DNA of 64,000 nucleotides from Nocardia speluncae NBRC 108251 (GTDB taxonomy: Bacteria; Actinomycetota; Actinomycetes; Mycobacteriales; Mycobacteriaceae): NCBI RefSeq assembly GCF_001613245.1, contig NZ_BDBZ01000035.1, positions 62,001 through 126,000 of the forward strand, in the 5' to 3' direction. The first letter of the stretch is position 1, and every line of letters starts with the position of its first letter. The notes beneath the pieces were generated by a model. It had not been told where the DNA came from and made no database searches. It saw only the letters and a list, made by a program, of their open reading frames with translations. Made by a program: the position numbers and the translations under genes. Shown piece by piece: positions 17,011-26,005 of the stretch.

Positions 17011-17766
17011 ATGACGAACAGTGAGAATCTCAACGGCCGGGTCGCGGTGATCACAGGAGCATCCAGTGGAATCGGCGCCGCTACCGCGCGGCGACTGGCT
17101 GCCGGCGGGGCGACGGTCGCGTTGCTGGGCCGGCGTAAGGAACGTATCGAGGAGTTGGCGGCCGAGATCGGCGGTTCTGCCGTGGCGGTGGTCGCCGATG
17201 TCGCGGACCGGGATTCGGTGCGCGATGCGGCCGCCACGATCCGGTCGGCACTCGGGCCGGTGGATCTGGTGGTGGCGAACGCGGGCGTCATGCTCGGTGC
17301 GCCGTTCGAATCCGCGGAGGTCGGGGAGTGGGAGCAGATGGTCGGCACCAACGTCACCGGGTTGCTGTACACGGCGCGGGCGTTCATCGGCGATCTGCTC
17401 GCGGCGGCGGGTGACGGCGGCCGGGCCGATCTGGTGCTGGTGGGGTCGATCGGCGGGCATGCGATCTTTCCCGAGTACGCCGTCTACTGCGCCACTAAGG
17501 CCGCGGTGGCGCATCTGACCCGGAATATGCGGGCGGAATACGGGCCGCGGGGCGTGCGGGTGAAGAGTATCGAACCCGGTTTCGTGGGAACCGAACTCGG
17601 TGCCGGGATGAGCTGGGCGGCGCAGCGGGAACAGTTGGACGAGTGGCGCTCGTCGATGACGATTCTGGAGCCGGGAGATATCGCCGAGGCGATCGCCTTC
17701 GCGACCTCGGTCCCGGCGCGGCTCAATATCGCCGAATTGGTCCTGGTGCCGACTCCGCAGGGCTGA
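17011..17766 (+). CDS. Short-chain dehydrogenase/reductase
   Basis: This is a 251-aa classical SDR with GASSGIG near residues 16-22, NAGVM, a serine in VGSIGGHAIF, and the YCATKAA catalytic Tyr-Lys pair. ATG 17011 is chosen, with GTG 17005 as an alternative. It is divergent from the XRE/MmyB regulator, and its stop codon is the first base pairs of a long hairpin. The substrate is unknown. The MmyB pairing with an SDR is a recurrent layout in actinobacteria. Confidence 0.88.
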   Translation: MTNSENLNGRVAVITGASSGIGAATARRLAAGGATVALLGRRKERIEELAAEIGGSAVAVVADVADRDSVRDAAATIRSALGPVDLVVANAGVMLGAPFESAEVGEWEQMVGTNVTGLLYTARAFIGDLLAAAGDGGRADLVLVGSIGGHAIFPEYAVYCATKAAVAHLTRNMRAEYGPRGVRVKSIEPGFVGTELGAGMSWAAQREQLDEWRSSMTILEPGDIAEAIAFATSVPARLNIAELVLVPTPQG

Positions 17767-17812
17767 TCGTCGTTACAGTGTGGGGCCTCTTCCCACACTG
17801 CAACGACGATCA
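17764..17812. terminator. Long terminator-like hairpin starting on the SDR stop codon
   Basis: Arms 17764-17784 and 17792-17812 (21 bp, one A/C mismatch) flank a 7-nt loop GCCTCTT. The TGA stop (17764-17766) forms the base of the stem. The inner part is CAGTGTGGG against CCCACACTG. A hairpin this long is stronger than most in the window and may also protect the transcript end or stop transcription coming from the other side. Confidence 0.75.
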
Positions 17813-18007
17813 GCGCAGCCCACTCGCTGCCGCGATGGTGCCCGGACGATCTGGGTCGGCCGGACACGCGCAGGGCCGCGCAGTCTCCACTCGCCGCCGC
17901 GAGGTGCCGGGCGGTCTGCACCGGCCGAGCATGTGCGGGACCGACCAGTCGTCCGCACCTCCGCCGCAGTTGTGCCGTGGCCGATCGCCCGTGGCCGTGC
18001 CGGCGAC

Positions 18008-18565
18008 TCAGCGGCCTCCTGACTGTGCGGCAGGGGTGGTGGCGCCTGGGCCGGCGACCGTGGCCGGCTCACGTCGGCTGCGGCTGTCCCGGATCACGGG
18101 CAGCGCCTGCGCGGCCCAGAGCGCGACGGCGAAGTACACGATCTGCTCCGGGATCCGGAACCACAGCGGTGTGGGTGCTTCGCCGTTGAGCGGGATGTCC
18201 TCGACTGCCGCGTAGATATTCGCCGGGACCATCACGACCAGCAGTGCGGCGAGCACGAGCCCCGCCCAGCGGCGGGTGCCCGCGAACAGGAGACCGGCGG
18301 CACCGGCCAACTCCAGGACACCCGTTGCGTACACGGCGAACTCCGGGAACGGGACGATGCCGGGAACCATCGCCACGAGATCGCTGTGGCTGGGCATCAC
18401 GGTGACCGAGTCGGGCACGAAATGCGCCAGCCCGGTCATGGTGAACAGGAATGCCAGCCCGTGCGCCGCGGAGATGCGCCAAGTGGCGAAGCGGCGTACG
18501 CCGGCCAGGCCGAGCAGGCGGAGAGCGAGGGTGGGGACGACGAACATCATGAGTGTGCCGAACAT
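18008..18565 (-). CDS. DoxX-family membrane protein
   Basis: This is a 185-aa protein with four hydrophobic segments in the DoxX arrangement: an N-terminal helix, HGLAFLFTMTGLAHFVP, AVYATGVLELAGAAGLLF, and WAGLVLAALLVVMVPANIYAA. A basic tail follows. It starts at ATG 18565. The role is unknown; many small DoxX proteins sit in redox-stress regulons. Two copies of a 15-bp repeat lie 49-87 bp upstream of its start, suggesting dedicated transcriptional control. Confidence 0.8.
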   Translation of the reverse strand: MFGTLMMFVVPTLALRLLGLAGVRRFATWRISAAHGLAFLFTMTGLAHFVPDSVTVMPSHSDLVAMVPGIVPFPEFAVYATGVLELAGAAGLLFAGTRRWAGLVLAALLVVMVPANIYAAVEDIPLNGEAPTPLWFRIPEQIVYFAVALWAAQALPVIRDSRSRREPATVAGPGATTPAAQSGGR

Positions 18566-18963
18566 GGCGGTTCCTCGGGAAGGAGATCCGGGCGGACCCG
18601 AATGATTGTTGTTATCGAATGATAACTAAGGGTATGCATCGAATGATAACTAGTCAATGGGTTCGGCTCGGCTCCAGGTTTCCGCGACCGGCGAGGGAAC
18701 GGGGGAGAGGGGATCTCGACGTCTGCTCCGGTGGCGAGCCGAGCACCGCGCCGGACCATCGCGCTGCACGGCAACAACCCCGGCCTGCTGTGGAGGTGTG
18801 TGCCGGTGCATGCCGAGGGTCCGAACCTTGCCGGAGCCGCGAATCGGCCTCTGCTGAGCGCCGAGACGGCTAACGCGGTGCCTGGGGCCGAGTTGCCGAG
18901 GCGGGGTCCGCGGCAGCGACAATGGCACTCCGATCAAGTACAACCGTCGCGGAGGAGTGCCGG
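18566..18963. other. 398-bp region between divergent DoxX and membrane-protein genes
   Basis: No convincing gene is visible. The frames on both strands lack recognisable domains or ribosome sites. The left part holds the AT-rich operator-like repeats described separately; the right part ends in the GGAGG ribosome site of the next gene. Confidence 0.5.
18614..18652. repeat. Operator-like direct repeat with internal dyad
   Basis: ATCGAATGATAACTA occurs exactly twice, at 18614-18628 and 18638-18652 (24-bp period). The first copy is embedded in the dyad TTATC-gaat-GATAA (18612-18625). The region is markedly AT-richer than its surroundings and precedes the minus-strand DoxX gene. It looks like a TetR- or MarR-type operator, but no regulator gene is adjacent. 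Confidence 0.6.
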
Positions 18964-19452
18964 ATGACCGAACTCGTCGAGCGGGACCGTGCCGATCGGA
19001 GAGAAGGGGACGCGAACGGTCGCCGCCCAGAGAGACCTCTGCGCGCAGTAGCGGCGATTCTGGGCGCGCTGGTGCTCACCCCGGTGGCGATCGGCATCGC
19101 GGCCAACGGCGCCGTCCTCACCGGGCGATGGTGGGACGCCACCGATCGCTGGCTGGCCCCGATCCAGTCCGTGCTCGGCGCGGTCCTGCTGCTGGCCGTC
19201 GCGGCGCTCGCCGCCGCCGTGCCCGTGGCGGCCATGGCTGCGGGGCTGGTATGGGGAATCCTGCCCGCGGCGGTCCAGATCGTGATACCCGAACGCACCT
19301 ACCGGCTGGTGTCGGCTGTCCCCGGGCTGCCCACCGATCTCGACCATGCGCTGTACAGCTGGCTGTCCGGTGGAGTGATGCTCATGGTCGGTGTACTGCT
19401 GTTCGGTACCGGGCTCACCGCCGGTTTGCTGCGCCGTCGGCTCGCCGGGTGA
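18964..19452 (+). CDS. Hypothetical membrane protein
   Basis: This 162-aa protein has about 25 charged residues at the N-terminus followed by three or four hydrophobic segments (AVAAILGALVLTPVAIGIAA, VLGAVLLLAVAALAAAVPVA, WGILPAAVQIVI, GGVMLMVGVLLFGTGL). ATG 18964 follows a GGAGGAG-like ribosome site; the in-frame start at 18922 has none. I do not recognise a family. It is convergent with rtcB, 50 bp away. Confidence 0.7.
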   Translation: MTELVERDRADRREGDANGRRPERPLRAVAAILGALVLTPVAIGIAANGAVLTGRWWDATDRWLAPIQSVLGAVLLLAVAALAAAVPVAAMAAGLVWGILPAAVQIVIPERTYRLVSAVPGLPTDLDHALYSWLSGGVMLMVGVLLFGTGLTAGLLRRRLAG

Positions 19453-19502
19453 TCTTCGCTCCGGTGCAGGCGGCGGACCGGCAGATCCGGCCCGCCGCAT
19501 GC

Positions 19503-20720
19503 TCAGCCCTTCACACAGAGCACCTGGCGCAGCGTCGCGACCACATCGACGAGATCGTGCTGGGCCTCGATCACCTCGTCGATGTTCTTGTACGCCGCCG
19601 GGATCTCGTCCAGCACCCCGGCGTCCTTACGTGACTCCACACCCTCGGTCTGAGCGACCAGATCCGCGACGCTGAACTGCCGCTTGGCGGCATTGCGGCT
19701 CATTCGCCGGCCGGCACCGTGCGACGCGGATTGAAACGACTCGGGGTTGCCCTTACCTCGCACCACGTACGAACGGGTCCCCATCGAGCCCGGGATGAGC
19801 GCCATATCGCCCGCCCCTGCCCGGACCGCGCCTTTGCGGGTCACCAGCATGGGAACGCCGTCGATCTTCTCCTCTGCCACATAGTTGTGGTGGCAGCTGA
19901 TGGGTGTGTCGAACGCGACCTCCCGAGTGGGGAACTGCTTGCCCACCGCTTCGCACACCAGCGCCAGCATGACCGCGCGGTTGCGGGCCGCGTACTCCTG
20001 CGCCCAGGTCAGATCGTGCCGGTAGGCCGCCATCTCCGAGGTGTTCGCCAGGAACACCGCCAGGTCACGATCGACCAGGTTCTGGTTGTGCGCCAGCTTG
20101 CGGGCCACCGCCATATGCCGCTCGGCGATTTCCTTGCCGATATTGCGGCTGCCGGAGTGCAGCAGGATCCACACCTGATCGTCCTGGTCCAGGCAAACCT
20201 CTATGAAGTGGTTGCCCCCGCCCAGCGAACCCATCTGCTTGTGCGCCTTCGACTCCCGTGGTGCCACGGCCTCGTCGAGGTCGTCGAATGCCGACCAGAA
20301 CCGGTCCCAGCCGGTACGCAGAGTGGGGGTGGCGACACCGGAGGGCCCAGGTGCCAGCTTGTTCACCTGCACAGGATTCTTGTGGGCAGTGAAGCCCACC
20401 GGTACCGCCGCCTCGATCGCCGAGCGCAGCGCGCGCAGGTCGTCGGGCAGATCGGCCGCGGTCAAATCGGTGCGCACACTTTCCATACCGCAGCCGATAT
20501 CCACCCCGACCGCAGCCGGCGCGACCGCACCGCGCATGGCGATCACCGAACCGACCGTGGCGCCCTTCCCGAGGTGCACATCCGGCATGACCCGGACGCC
20601 GTGCACCCATTCCAGCCGGGCGATATTGCGCAGCTGTTGCAGCGCCGCCGCATCGATTTCGCTCTCCTGGGCCCACATCAACGTCCGTGCCCGGGTACCG
20701 GACAGCTCGACGGGAAACAT
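19503..20720 (-). CDS. rtcB: RtcB RNA ligase
   Basis: This is a 405-aa 3'-phosphate/5'-hydroxyl RNA ligase, manganese- and GTP-dependent, which seals broken RNAs. Metal-site motifs are GVDIGCGM near residue 75, GGGNHF, and HHNYV. The guanylated His lies in SHGAGRRMSR. The open frame extends far upstream, but ATG 20720 (MFPVELSGTRARTLMW) is the natural start. No archease activator or RtcA cyclase is adjacent, so it is a lone ligase of the sort found in many actinomycetes. Confident on function, less on its physiological RNA. Confidence 0.93.
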   Translation of the reverse strand: MFPVELSGTRARTLMWAQESEIDAAALQQLRNIARLEWVHGVRVMPDVHLGKGATVGSVIAMRGAVAPAAVGVDIGCGMESVRTDLTAADLPDDLRALRSAIEAAVPVGFTAHKNPVQVNKLAPGPSGVATPTLRTGWDRFWSAFDDLDEAVAPRESKAHKQMGSLGGGNHFIEVCLDQDDQVWILLHSGSRNIGKEIAERHMAVARKLAHNQNLVDRDLAVFLANTSEMAAYRHDLTWAQEYAARNRAVMLALVCEAVGKQFPTREVAFDTPISCHHNYVAEEKIDGVPMLVTRKGAVRAGAGDMALIPGSMGTRSYVVRGKGNPESFQSASHGAGRRMSRNAAKRQFSVADLVAQTEGVESRKDAGVLDEIPAAYKNIDEVIEAQHDLVDVVATLRQVLCVKG

Positions 20721-20916
20721 TGTTTCGATCCTTCCGTTCACGGCGAACTTTTGCCCACCGCATGACTTCACGGTAGGCCGCCGGAACCTGCACGGCATTC
20801 GAATTTCCGCGTCGCCCTCCGTCGTCGCGGGTGCGGGAAGGCCGCCGCAGCGTTCGGCCCGGGGCCGGGCGGTAACGAGCTGTCGTGTGCGGGCCGGTCG
20901 AGAGCAGCCCGCGATT

Positions 20917-21780
20917 TCAGCGCGGAAGGGCGGATTCGATATCGCGGGCCCACGGAACCGAAGCGCTGGCACCGAGGGTGGTGGTGGCCAGTGACCCTGC
21001 GGTGCAGGCGAAACGTAATGCGGCGGCCGGTCCCTGCGCCCAGCGCACCGCGAGTGCGCCGGTGAAGGTGTCACCCGCGCCGGTCGTGTCGACGACCTGG
21101 ACCGTAGGCCCCGTGGCGGTGGTTGTCGCGCCGTCGGGTCCGCGATGCCGGGCGCCGTGGGCGCCGAGCGTGACCACCACATGCGGCACCCGGCCGAGCA
21201 GGCTGCCCCAGTGCTCTGCCTCGCCCGTGTTGACCACCGCGACGTCCACGTGTTCCCACAGCTCGTCCGAAAGATGCTGCACCGGAGAGGGGTTCAGGAT
21301 CACGGTGGTGTCGTGTGCGCGCGCATGCCGGGCGGCGGCCGCCACGGTCTCGAGGGGTATCTCGAGCTGGCAGACGAGGATGTCGGCGGCGGCGATGGCG
21401 GTGCGGTCCGCGGTGGTCAAGCCCGCTACCGCGGTATTGGCGCCGCCGACCACGATGATGCTGTTCTCGCCGGAATCGTCGACCACGATCGTCGCGATAC
21501 CGCTCGGACCGTCGATCACCCGCAGGCCGGTGGTATCCACGCCGGATTCGGTGAGCACGGCCCGCAGCTGCGGGGCGAATACATCGGTGCCGATCGCACC
21601 CAGGAACATCGCCTGCCCGCCGGCCCGGCTCGCCGCGATTGCCTGGTTGGCGCCTTTACCGCCCGGCACCATCGTGAAACCGCGGCCGAGCACCGTCTCA
21701 CCCGGTGCGGGACGGGCCGCGGTGGTGGTCACCAGGTCCATGTTGATACTGCCGAGCACGGCGATCAGTGGGGTGGTCAC
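20917..21780 (-). CDS. rbsK: Ribokinase (PfkB family)
   Basis: This is a 287-aa sugar kinase. The N-terminal PfkB signature is MVPGGKGANQAIAASRAGG. The C-terminal signature is DTTGAGDTFTGALAV, whose GAGD holds the catalytic Asp. GSINMDLV at the N-terminus matches ribokinase substrate contacts. It starts at GTG 21780 and is divergent from proA with 65 bp between. No ribose transporter or regulator is adjacent. Ribokinase is the best match, but another pentose or nucleoside kinase in the family is possible. Confidence 0.85.
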   Translation of the reverse strand: MTTPLIAVLGSINMDLVTTTAARPAPGETVLGRGFTMVPGGKGANQAIAASRAGGQAMFLGAIGTDVFAPQLRAVLTESGVDTTGLRVIDGPSGIATIVVDDSGENSIIVVGGANTAVAGLTTADRTAIAAADILVCQLEIPLETVAAAARHARAHDTTVILNPSPVQHLSDELWEHVDVAVVNTGEAEHWGSLLGRVPHVVVTLGAHGARHRGPDGATTTATGPTVQVVDTTGAGDTFTGALAVRWAQGPAAALRFACTAGSLATTTLGASASVPWARDIESALPR

Positions 21781-21845
21781 AGGGGAGAACGTAACGCGTG
21801 AACGCCGGTGAAATCCGGTTTTCCCGGTGCGTAGGCTATATACCT

Positions 21846-23111
21846 ATGACGGCAGAGACCACCGCTGAGTTCGATATGCGCGAGGCCGTGCACGAGGCCG
21901 CCCGCCGGGCGCGGGTCGCGTCCCGGGTGCTTGCCCAGCTCACCACGGCCCGGAAGAACGAGGCGCTGCACGCCGCCGCGGACGCGCTGCTGGCCGCCGC
22001 GGATACGGTGCTGGAAGCCAACGGGGAAGACTTGGTGGCCGCGAAGGCAGCCGGAACCGAGGATTCGCTGCTGGACCGGCTGCGGCTCACCAAGGACCGG
22101 GTCGACGGGATCGCCGCGGGCCTGCGCCAGGTGGCGGCCCTGCCGGATCCGGTGGGGGTGGTGGAACGCGGGTCGACGCTGCCCAACGGGCTCGAGATCC
22201 GGCAGGTGCGGGTACCGCTCGGGGTGGTCGGCATGGTGTACGAAGCCAGGCCGAATGTCACCGTGGACGCCTTCGGGCTGGCGTTGAAGTCGGGTAACGC
22301 GGCGCTGCTGCGCGGGTCGTCGTCGGCGGCCAGGTCGAATGCCGCGCTGGTCGAGGTGCTGAGGTCCGCGCTCACCGAGGCGGGTCTCCCGGCCGACGCC
22401 GTCCAACTGCTGCCCAGCGAGAACCGCTCCAGCGTGACCCACCTGATCCAGGCGCGGGGTCTGGTGGATGTGGTGATCCCGCGCGGCGGCGCTGGGCTCA
22501 TCAATGCCGTGGTGCGTGATGCCCAGGTCCCGACCATCGAAACCGGTACCGGCAACTGCCACGTCTACGTACATTCCGGTGCCGATCTCGATATGGCCGA
22601 GGAAATCCTGATCAACGCCAAAACCCGCCGGCCCAGTGTGTGCAATGCCGCCGAAACCGTGCTGATCGACGCCGCCATCGCCGAAACCGCCCTGCCGCGG
22701 CTGGGTAAGGCCCTGGCCGACAAGGGCGTCACTCTGCACGGCGACCTCGACGGTATGACTCCGGCCACGGACAAGGATTGGGCCGAGGAGTACCTGACCC
22801 TCGATATCGCGGTGAAAATCGTCGACGATCTCGACGCCGCCGTCGACCACATCAACACCTGGGGCACCGGCCACACCGAAGCCATCGTCACCGGCGAACT
22901 CGCGGCGGCCGACGAGTTCACCCGCCGGGTCGATGCCGCGGCCGTCATGGTCAACGCGTCCACGGCGTTCACCGACGGTGAGCAGTTCGGCTTCGGCGCC
23001 GAAATCGGTATCTCCACCCAGAAACTGCACGCCCGTGGCCCGATGGGCTTGCCGGAACTCACCTCGTCGAAGTGGGTTGTCCGCGGATCCGGTCAGATTC
23101 GCCCCGCGTAG
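21846..23111 (+). CDS. proA: Glutamate-5-semialdehyde dehydrogenase (gamma-glutamyl phosphate reductase)
   Basis: This 421-aa enzyme catalyses the second step of proline biosynthesis, the NADPH reduction of gamma-glutamyl phosphate. Visible marks are GVVGMVYEARPNVTVDAFGLALKSGNA, the catalytic cysteine in RRPSVCNAAETVLID, and GFGAEIGISTQKLHARGPMG. ATG 21846 gives the normal length. In M. tuberculosis the homologue (Rv2427c) also precedes the nadD block. proB is not in the window. Confidence 0.96.
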   Translation: MTAETTAEFDMREAVHEAARRARVASRVLAQLTTARKNEALHAAADALLAAADTVLEANGEDLVAAKAAGTEDSLLDRLRLTKDRVDGIAAGLRQVAALPDPVGVVERGSTLPNGLEIRQVRVPLGVVGMVYEARPNVTVDAFGLALKSGNAALLRGSSSAARSNAALVEVLRSALTEAGLPADAVQLLPSENRSSVTHLIQARGLVDVVIPRGGAGLINAVVRDAQVPTIETGTGNCHVYVHSGADLDMAEEILINAKTRRPSVCNAAETVLIDAAIAETALPRLGKALADKGVTLHGDLDGMTPATDKDWAEEYLTLDIAVKIVDDLDAAVDHINTWGTGHTEAIVTGELAAADEFTRRVDAAAVMVNASTAFTDGEQFGFGAEIGISTQKLHARGPMGLPELTSSKWVVRGSGQIRPA

Positions 23112-23663
23112 GACCACATGGGCCGCGTCGACGTGGGGACGGGCCCGCAACCCTGAGCCGTGGTCCCTGTGGTTCAGCACCACGGCGCTGTCGTATCCGT
23201 GACCGCCGTGTACACCACGGTCAGGCGACGCCGCTGTGCCAAGTCATCGATCGCGCTTCGGTCTGCGCTGGGCCGGCGCAGCAGAATCGCGCGTCTCAGG
23301 TCAGTGGGCACCGCGTACCTCTTCCGGCAGAGCCGCCCACAGGTCTGCGATGGTGTTCCCAATGTCGCGTCGCAGTCGAAAATCTCGATATGCACCACAC
23401 GCAACGACTCAGGCTGAGCCACTATCTGGAGGGGCGAATCGCGCCCTACCTCGGGTGAGGGAGCCTTTCCGGATATCCGTACGCGCTGATCCGAGAAATC
23501 GCAATTCGTTGTCATCATTGGAGCGCAGGCCACGGCCGCACCGGCCGACGAGCCGACGGCACGGTTCGGTCGTGAGCTGGGTCTCTTGGCCGCGGGGGAC
23601 GAGGTGCACCAGGAGGGGGCCCGGTAGCGTGGGATGGGCAGAGTTCGACGGAAGGACGCCCCC
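23112..23663. other. 552-bp region without a clear gene
   Basis: Several overlapping frames exist, but none shows a recognisable domain with a ribosome site. A minus-strand frame ending at 23174 contains RRAILLRRPSADRSAIDDLA and VVYTAVTD, which vaguely recalls small actinobacterial proteins of unknown function. It ends abruptly and could be a decayed gene. Otherwise nothing is supported here except the upstream region of the MoxR gene. Confidence 0.4.
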
Positions 23664-24557
23664 ATGGAGCCTGCGAGTTCCCCCATCCCGCTGGTTCAGG
23701 AGCCGATCTTCGCGTCGGTCGACGATGTGCAGGTGCGCCTCGCCGAAACCGGCTATCTGGCCGACAAGGCGACCGCGACCTCGGTTTTCCTGGCCGATCG
23801 TCTCGGTAAGCCGCTGCTCGTCGAGGGCCCGGCGGGTGTCGGCAAAACCGAGCTGTCGCGGGCGGTGGCGCAGACCTCGGGCGCGGAACTGGTGCGGTTG
23901 CAGTGCTACGAAGGTGTGGACGAGGCGCGGGCGCTCTACGAGTGGAATCACGCCAAGCAGATCCTGCGGATCCAGGCCTCCGGTGACAACGATTGGGCCG
24001 CGACCCAGGCCGATGTGTTCACCGAGGAGTTCCTGCTGTCGCGGCCGCTGCTCACCGCGATCCGGCGGACCGACCCGACGGTACTGCTCATCGACGAAAC
24101 CGATAAAGCCGATGTGGAGATCGAGGGGCTGCTGCTCGAGGTGCTCAGCGATTTCGCGGTAACCGTTCCGGAGCTGGGCACCATCACCGCCGAACGCACA
24201 CCGTTCGTGGTGCTGACCTCCAACGCCACCCGGGAGCTGTCCGAAGCCTTGAAACGGCGCTGCCTGTACCTGCACCTGGATTTTCCGGATCAGGACCTGG
24301 AGCGGCGCATTCTGGCGAGCCGGGTGCCGGAGCTCCCGCAGGCCGTGGCGGCGCAGCTGGTGCGGATCGTGCATGTGCTGCGCGGGATGCAGTTGAAGAA
24401 GCTGCCGTCGGTCGCCGAAACGATCGATTGGGCGCGCACGCTGCTCGCGCTGGGGCATACCGACCTCGACGATACGACGGTGCGCGAAACGCTCGGGGTC
24501 GTCCTGAAACATCGTAGCGACCACCAGCGTGCGCTGGCCGAGCTGAAACCGGTCTGA
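23664..24557 (+). CDS. MoxR-family AAA+ ATPase
   Basis: This is a 297-aa AAA+ ATPase. Walker A is GPAGVGKT (residues 55-62), Walker B is LLIDETDKAD (Asp144-Glu145), sensor-1 is VLTSNATREL, and an arginine-finger region is ALKRRCLYLHLDFPD. ATG 23664 has GAAGGA 7 nt before it. MoxR proteins work as chaperones for insertion of metals or cofactors, partnered with a VWA protein; the VWA gene follows 2 nt later. The same pair lies beside proA in mycobacteria. The client enzyme is unknown. Confidence 0.9.
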   Translation: MEPASSPIPLVQEPIFASVDDVQVRLAETGYLADKATATSVFLADRLGKPLLVEGPAGVGKTELSRAVAQTSGAELVRLQCYEGVDEARALYEWNHAKQILRIQASGDNDWAATQADVFTEEFLLSRPLLTAIRRTDPTVLLIDETDKADVEIEGLLLEVLSDFAVTVPELGTITAERTPFVVLTSNATRELSEALKRRCLYLHLDFPDQDLERRILASRVPELPQAVAAQLVRIVHVLRGMQLKKLPSVAETIDWARTLLALGHTDLDDTTVRETLGVVLKHRSDHQRALAELKPV

Positions 24558-24559
24558 TC

Positions 24560-25966
24560 ATGGCGGTCACCGAGGACCGGCCACTGGCCCCGCACGGTCT
24601 GCCGGGACATCTGGTGGGGTTCGTGGAAGCGCTGCGCAAGCGTGGGATCCCGGTGGGGCCCTCGGAGACGGTGGACGCGGGCCGTGTCCTGTCCGTCCTC
24701 GATCTCATGGACCGCGAAGCCGTGCGGGAAGGCCTGGCGTGTGCCCTGCTGCGGCGCACCACCCACCGCGCCACCTACGACGGCCTCTTCGACCTGTGGT
24801 TCCCCGTGGCCATCGGAGAACGTGACGCCGCCGCGGATATCGAACTGCCCTATCGCGACGACGGCCGACTCGACGTCCCCGCGCTGCGCAAGATGCTGGC
24901 CGAAATGCTCGCCGATGAGAACTCCGGCGGTGCACAGGCGCTCATGGCCGGGCAACTGGTCGAACAGCTCGGGCAGTACCAGTCGGCACGTGGCGCATCG
25001 TTTTCGTCGTATCAGGCGCTCAAGGAAATCCAGCCACAGACGCTGCTGGCGCAGATCCTGGCCGGGATGACCACACCGGATATGAGCGATTTCGAGACCG
25101 AGATCGCCCGCCGGACGGCACGTGGGCGTATCGACAACTTCCGCCGGTCGGTGGAGGCCGAGACGCGGCGGCGGGTGGCCGAGCGGATCGGCCGGGAGCG
25201 GGTCGCTTCGTACGGAGTCGCCCGGCAGGCCGAGGATGTGGATTTCCTGCGCGCCTCGCAGAACGAGCTGGCCGAGCTGAAACGCAGTACCCAGCGACTC
25301 GCGCGCATCCTCGCCTCCCGGCTGGCGGTTCGCCGCCGGCACGCCAGGCGCGGCGAGATCGACCTGCGCAAAACGCTGCGCAAATCCATGTCGACCGGTG
25401 GGGTCCCGATCGATCTGGTGAACCGTAAACCGCGCCCCGGCCGTCCGGAGCTGGTGCTGCTGTGCGATGTGTCCGGTTCGGTCGCCGGATTCAGCAACTT
25501 CACGTTGCTGCTGGTGAGTGCCTTGCGTGAGCAATTCTCGAAGGTGCGTATCTTCGCCTTCGTCGACAACACCGACGAGGTGAGCACCTTCTTCGATCCA
25601 CATACCCGGATCGACGAAGCCATGCAGCGGATCTTCGCCGAGGCCGATATCGTCGGCTTCAACGGTCACTCCGACTACGGCAGCGCCCTGACCAGCTTCG
25701 CCGACGGCTTCGCCGATGCGGTCACCAGCCGTAGCTCGCTGCTCATCCTCGGTGACGCCCGCACCAACTACCGTGACCCGGAGCTGTCCACCCTGGCCGA
25801 GCTCGTCGCCGTCGCCAAGCACGCCCACTGGCTCAACCCGGAACCGCGCCAGAACTGGGGGTCCGGCGATTCGGCCGCCGACCGCTACCAGCAGGTCATC
25901 GAAATGCACGAATGCCGGTCCGCGTCCCAGCTCACGGCCGTGGTCTCACGGCTGCTGCCGGTCTGA
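24560..25966 (+). CDS. VWA (CoxE-like) domain protein, MoxR partner
   Basis: This is a 468-aa protein. The C-terminal von Willebrand A domain has a complete metal-ion adhesion site, DVSGS at residues 303-307, with IFAFVDNTDEV and LILGDARTNY later. The N-terminal about 280 residues are helical and rich in Arg/Glu (ARRTARGRIDNFRRSVEAETRRR), as in CoxE. It begins at ATG 24560 directly after the MoxR stop, so the two are one operon. Such pairs remodel or mature a third protein. No dehydrogenase partner is adjacent here. Confidence 0.88.
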   Translation: MAVTEDRPLAPHGLPGHLVGFVEALRKRGIPVGPSETVDAGRVLSVLDLMDREAVREGLACALLRRTTHRATYDGLFDLWFPVAIGERDAAADIELPYRDDGRLDVPALRKMLAEMLADENSGGAQALMAGQLVEQLGQYQSARGASFSSYQALKEIQPQTLLAQILAGMTTPDMSDFETEIARRTARGRIDNFRRSVEAETRRRVAERIGRERVASYGVARQAEDVDFLRASQNELAELKRSTQRLARILASRLAVRRRHARRGEIDLRKTLRKSMSTGGVPIDLVNRKPRPGRPELVLLCDVSGSVAGFSNFTLLLVSALREQFSKVRIFAFVDNTDEVSTFFDPHTRIDEAMQRIFAEADIVGFNGHSDYGSALTSFADGFADAVTSRSSLLILGDARTNYRDPELSTLAELVAVAKHAHWLNPEPRQNWGSGDSAADRYQQVIEMHECRSASQLTAVVSRLLPV

Positions 25967-26005
25967 CCGGAACCCGCCGCGAACCCCCCGTTAAGCTCGA
26001 CACTC

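Noticed and set aside
21777..23183. 468-aa minus-strand frame opposite proA
   Set aside because: It is His/Gly/Arg-rich antisense shadow of proA with no domain.
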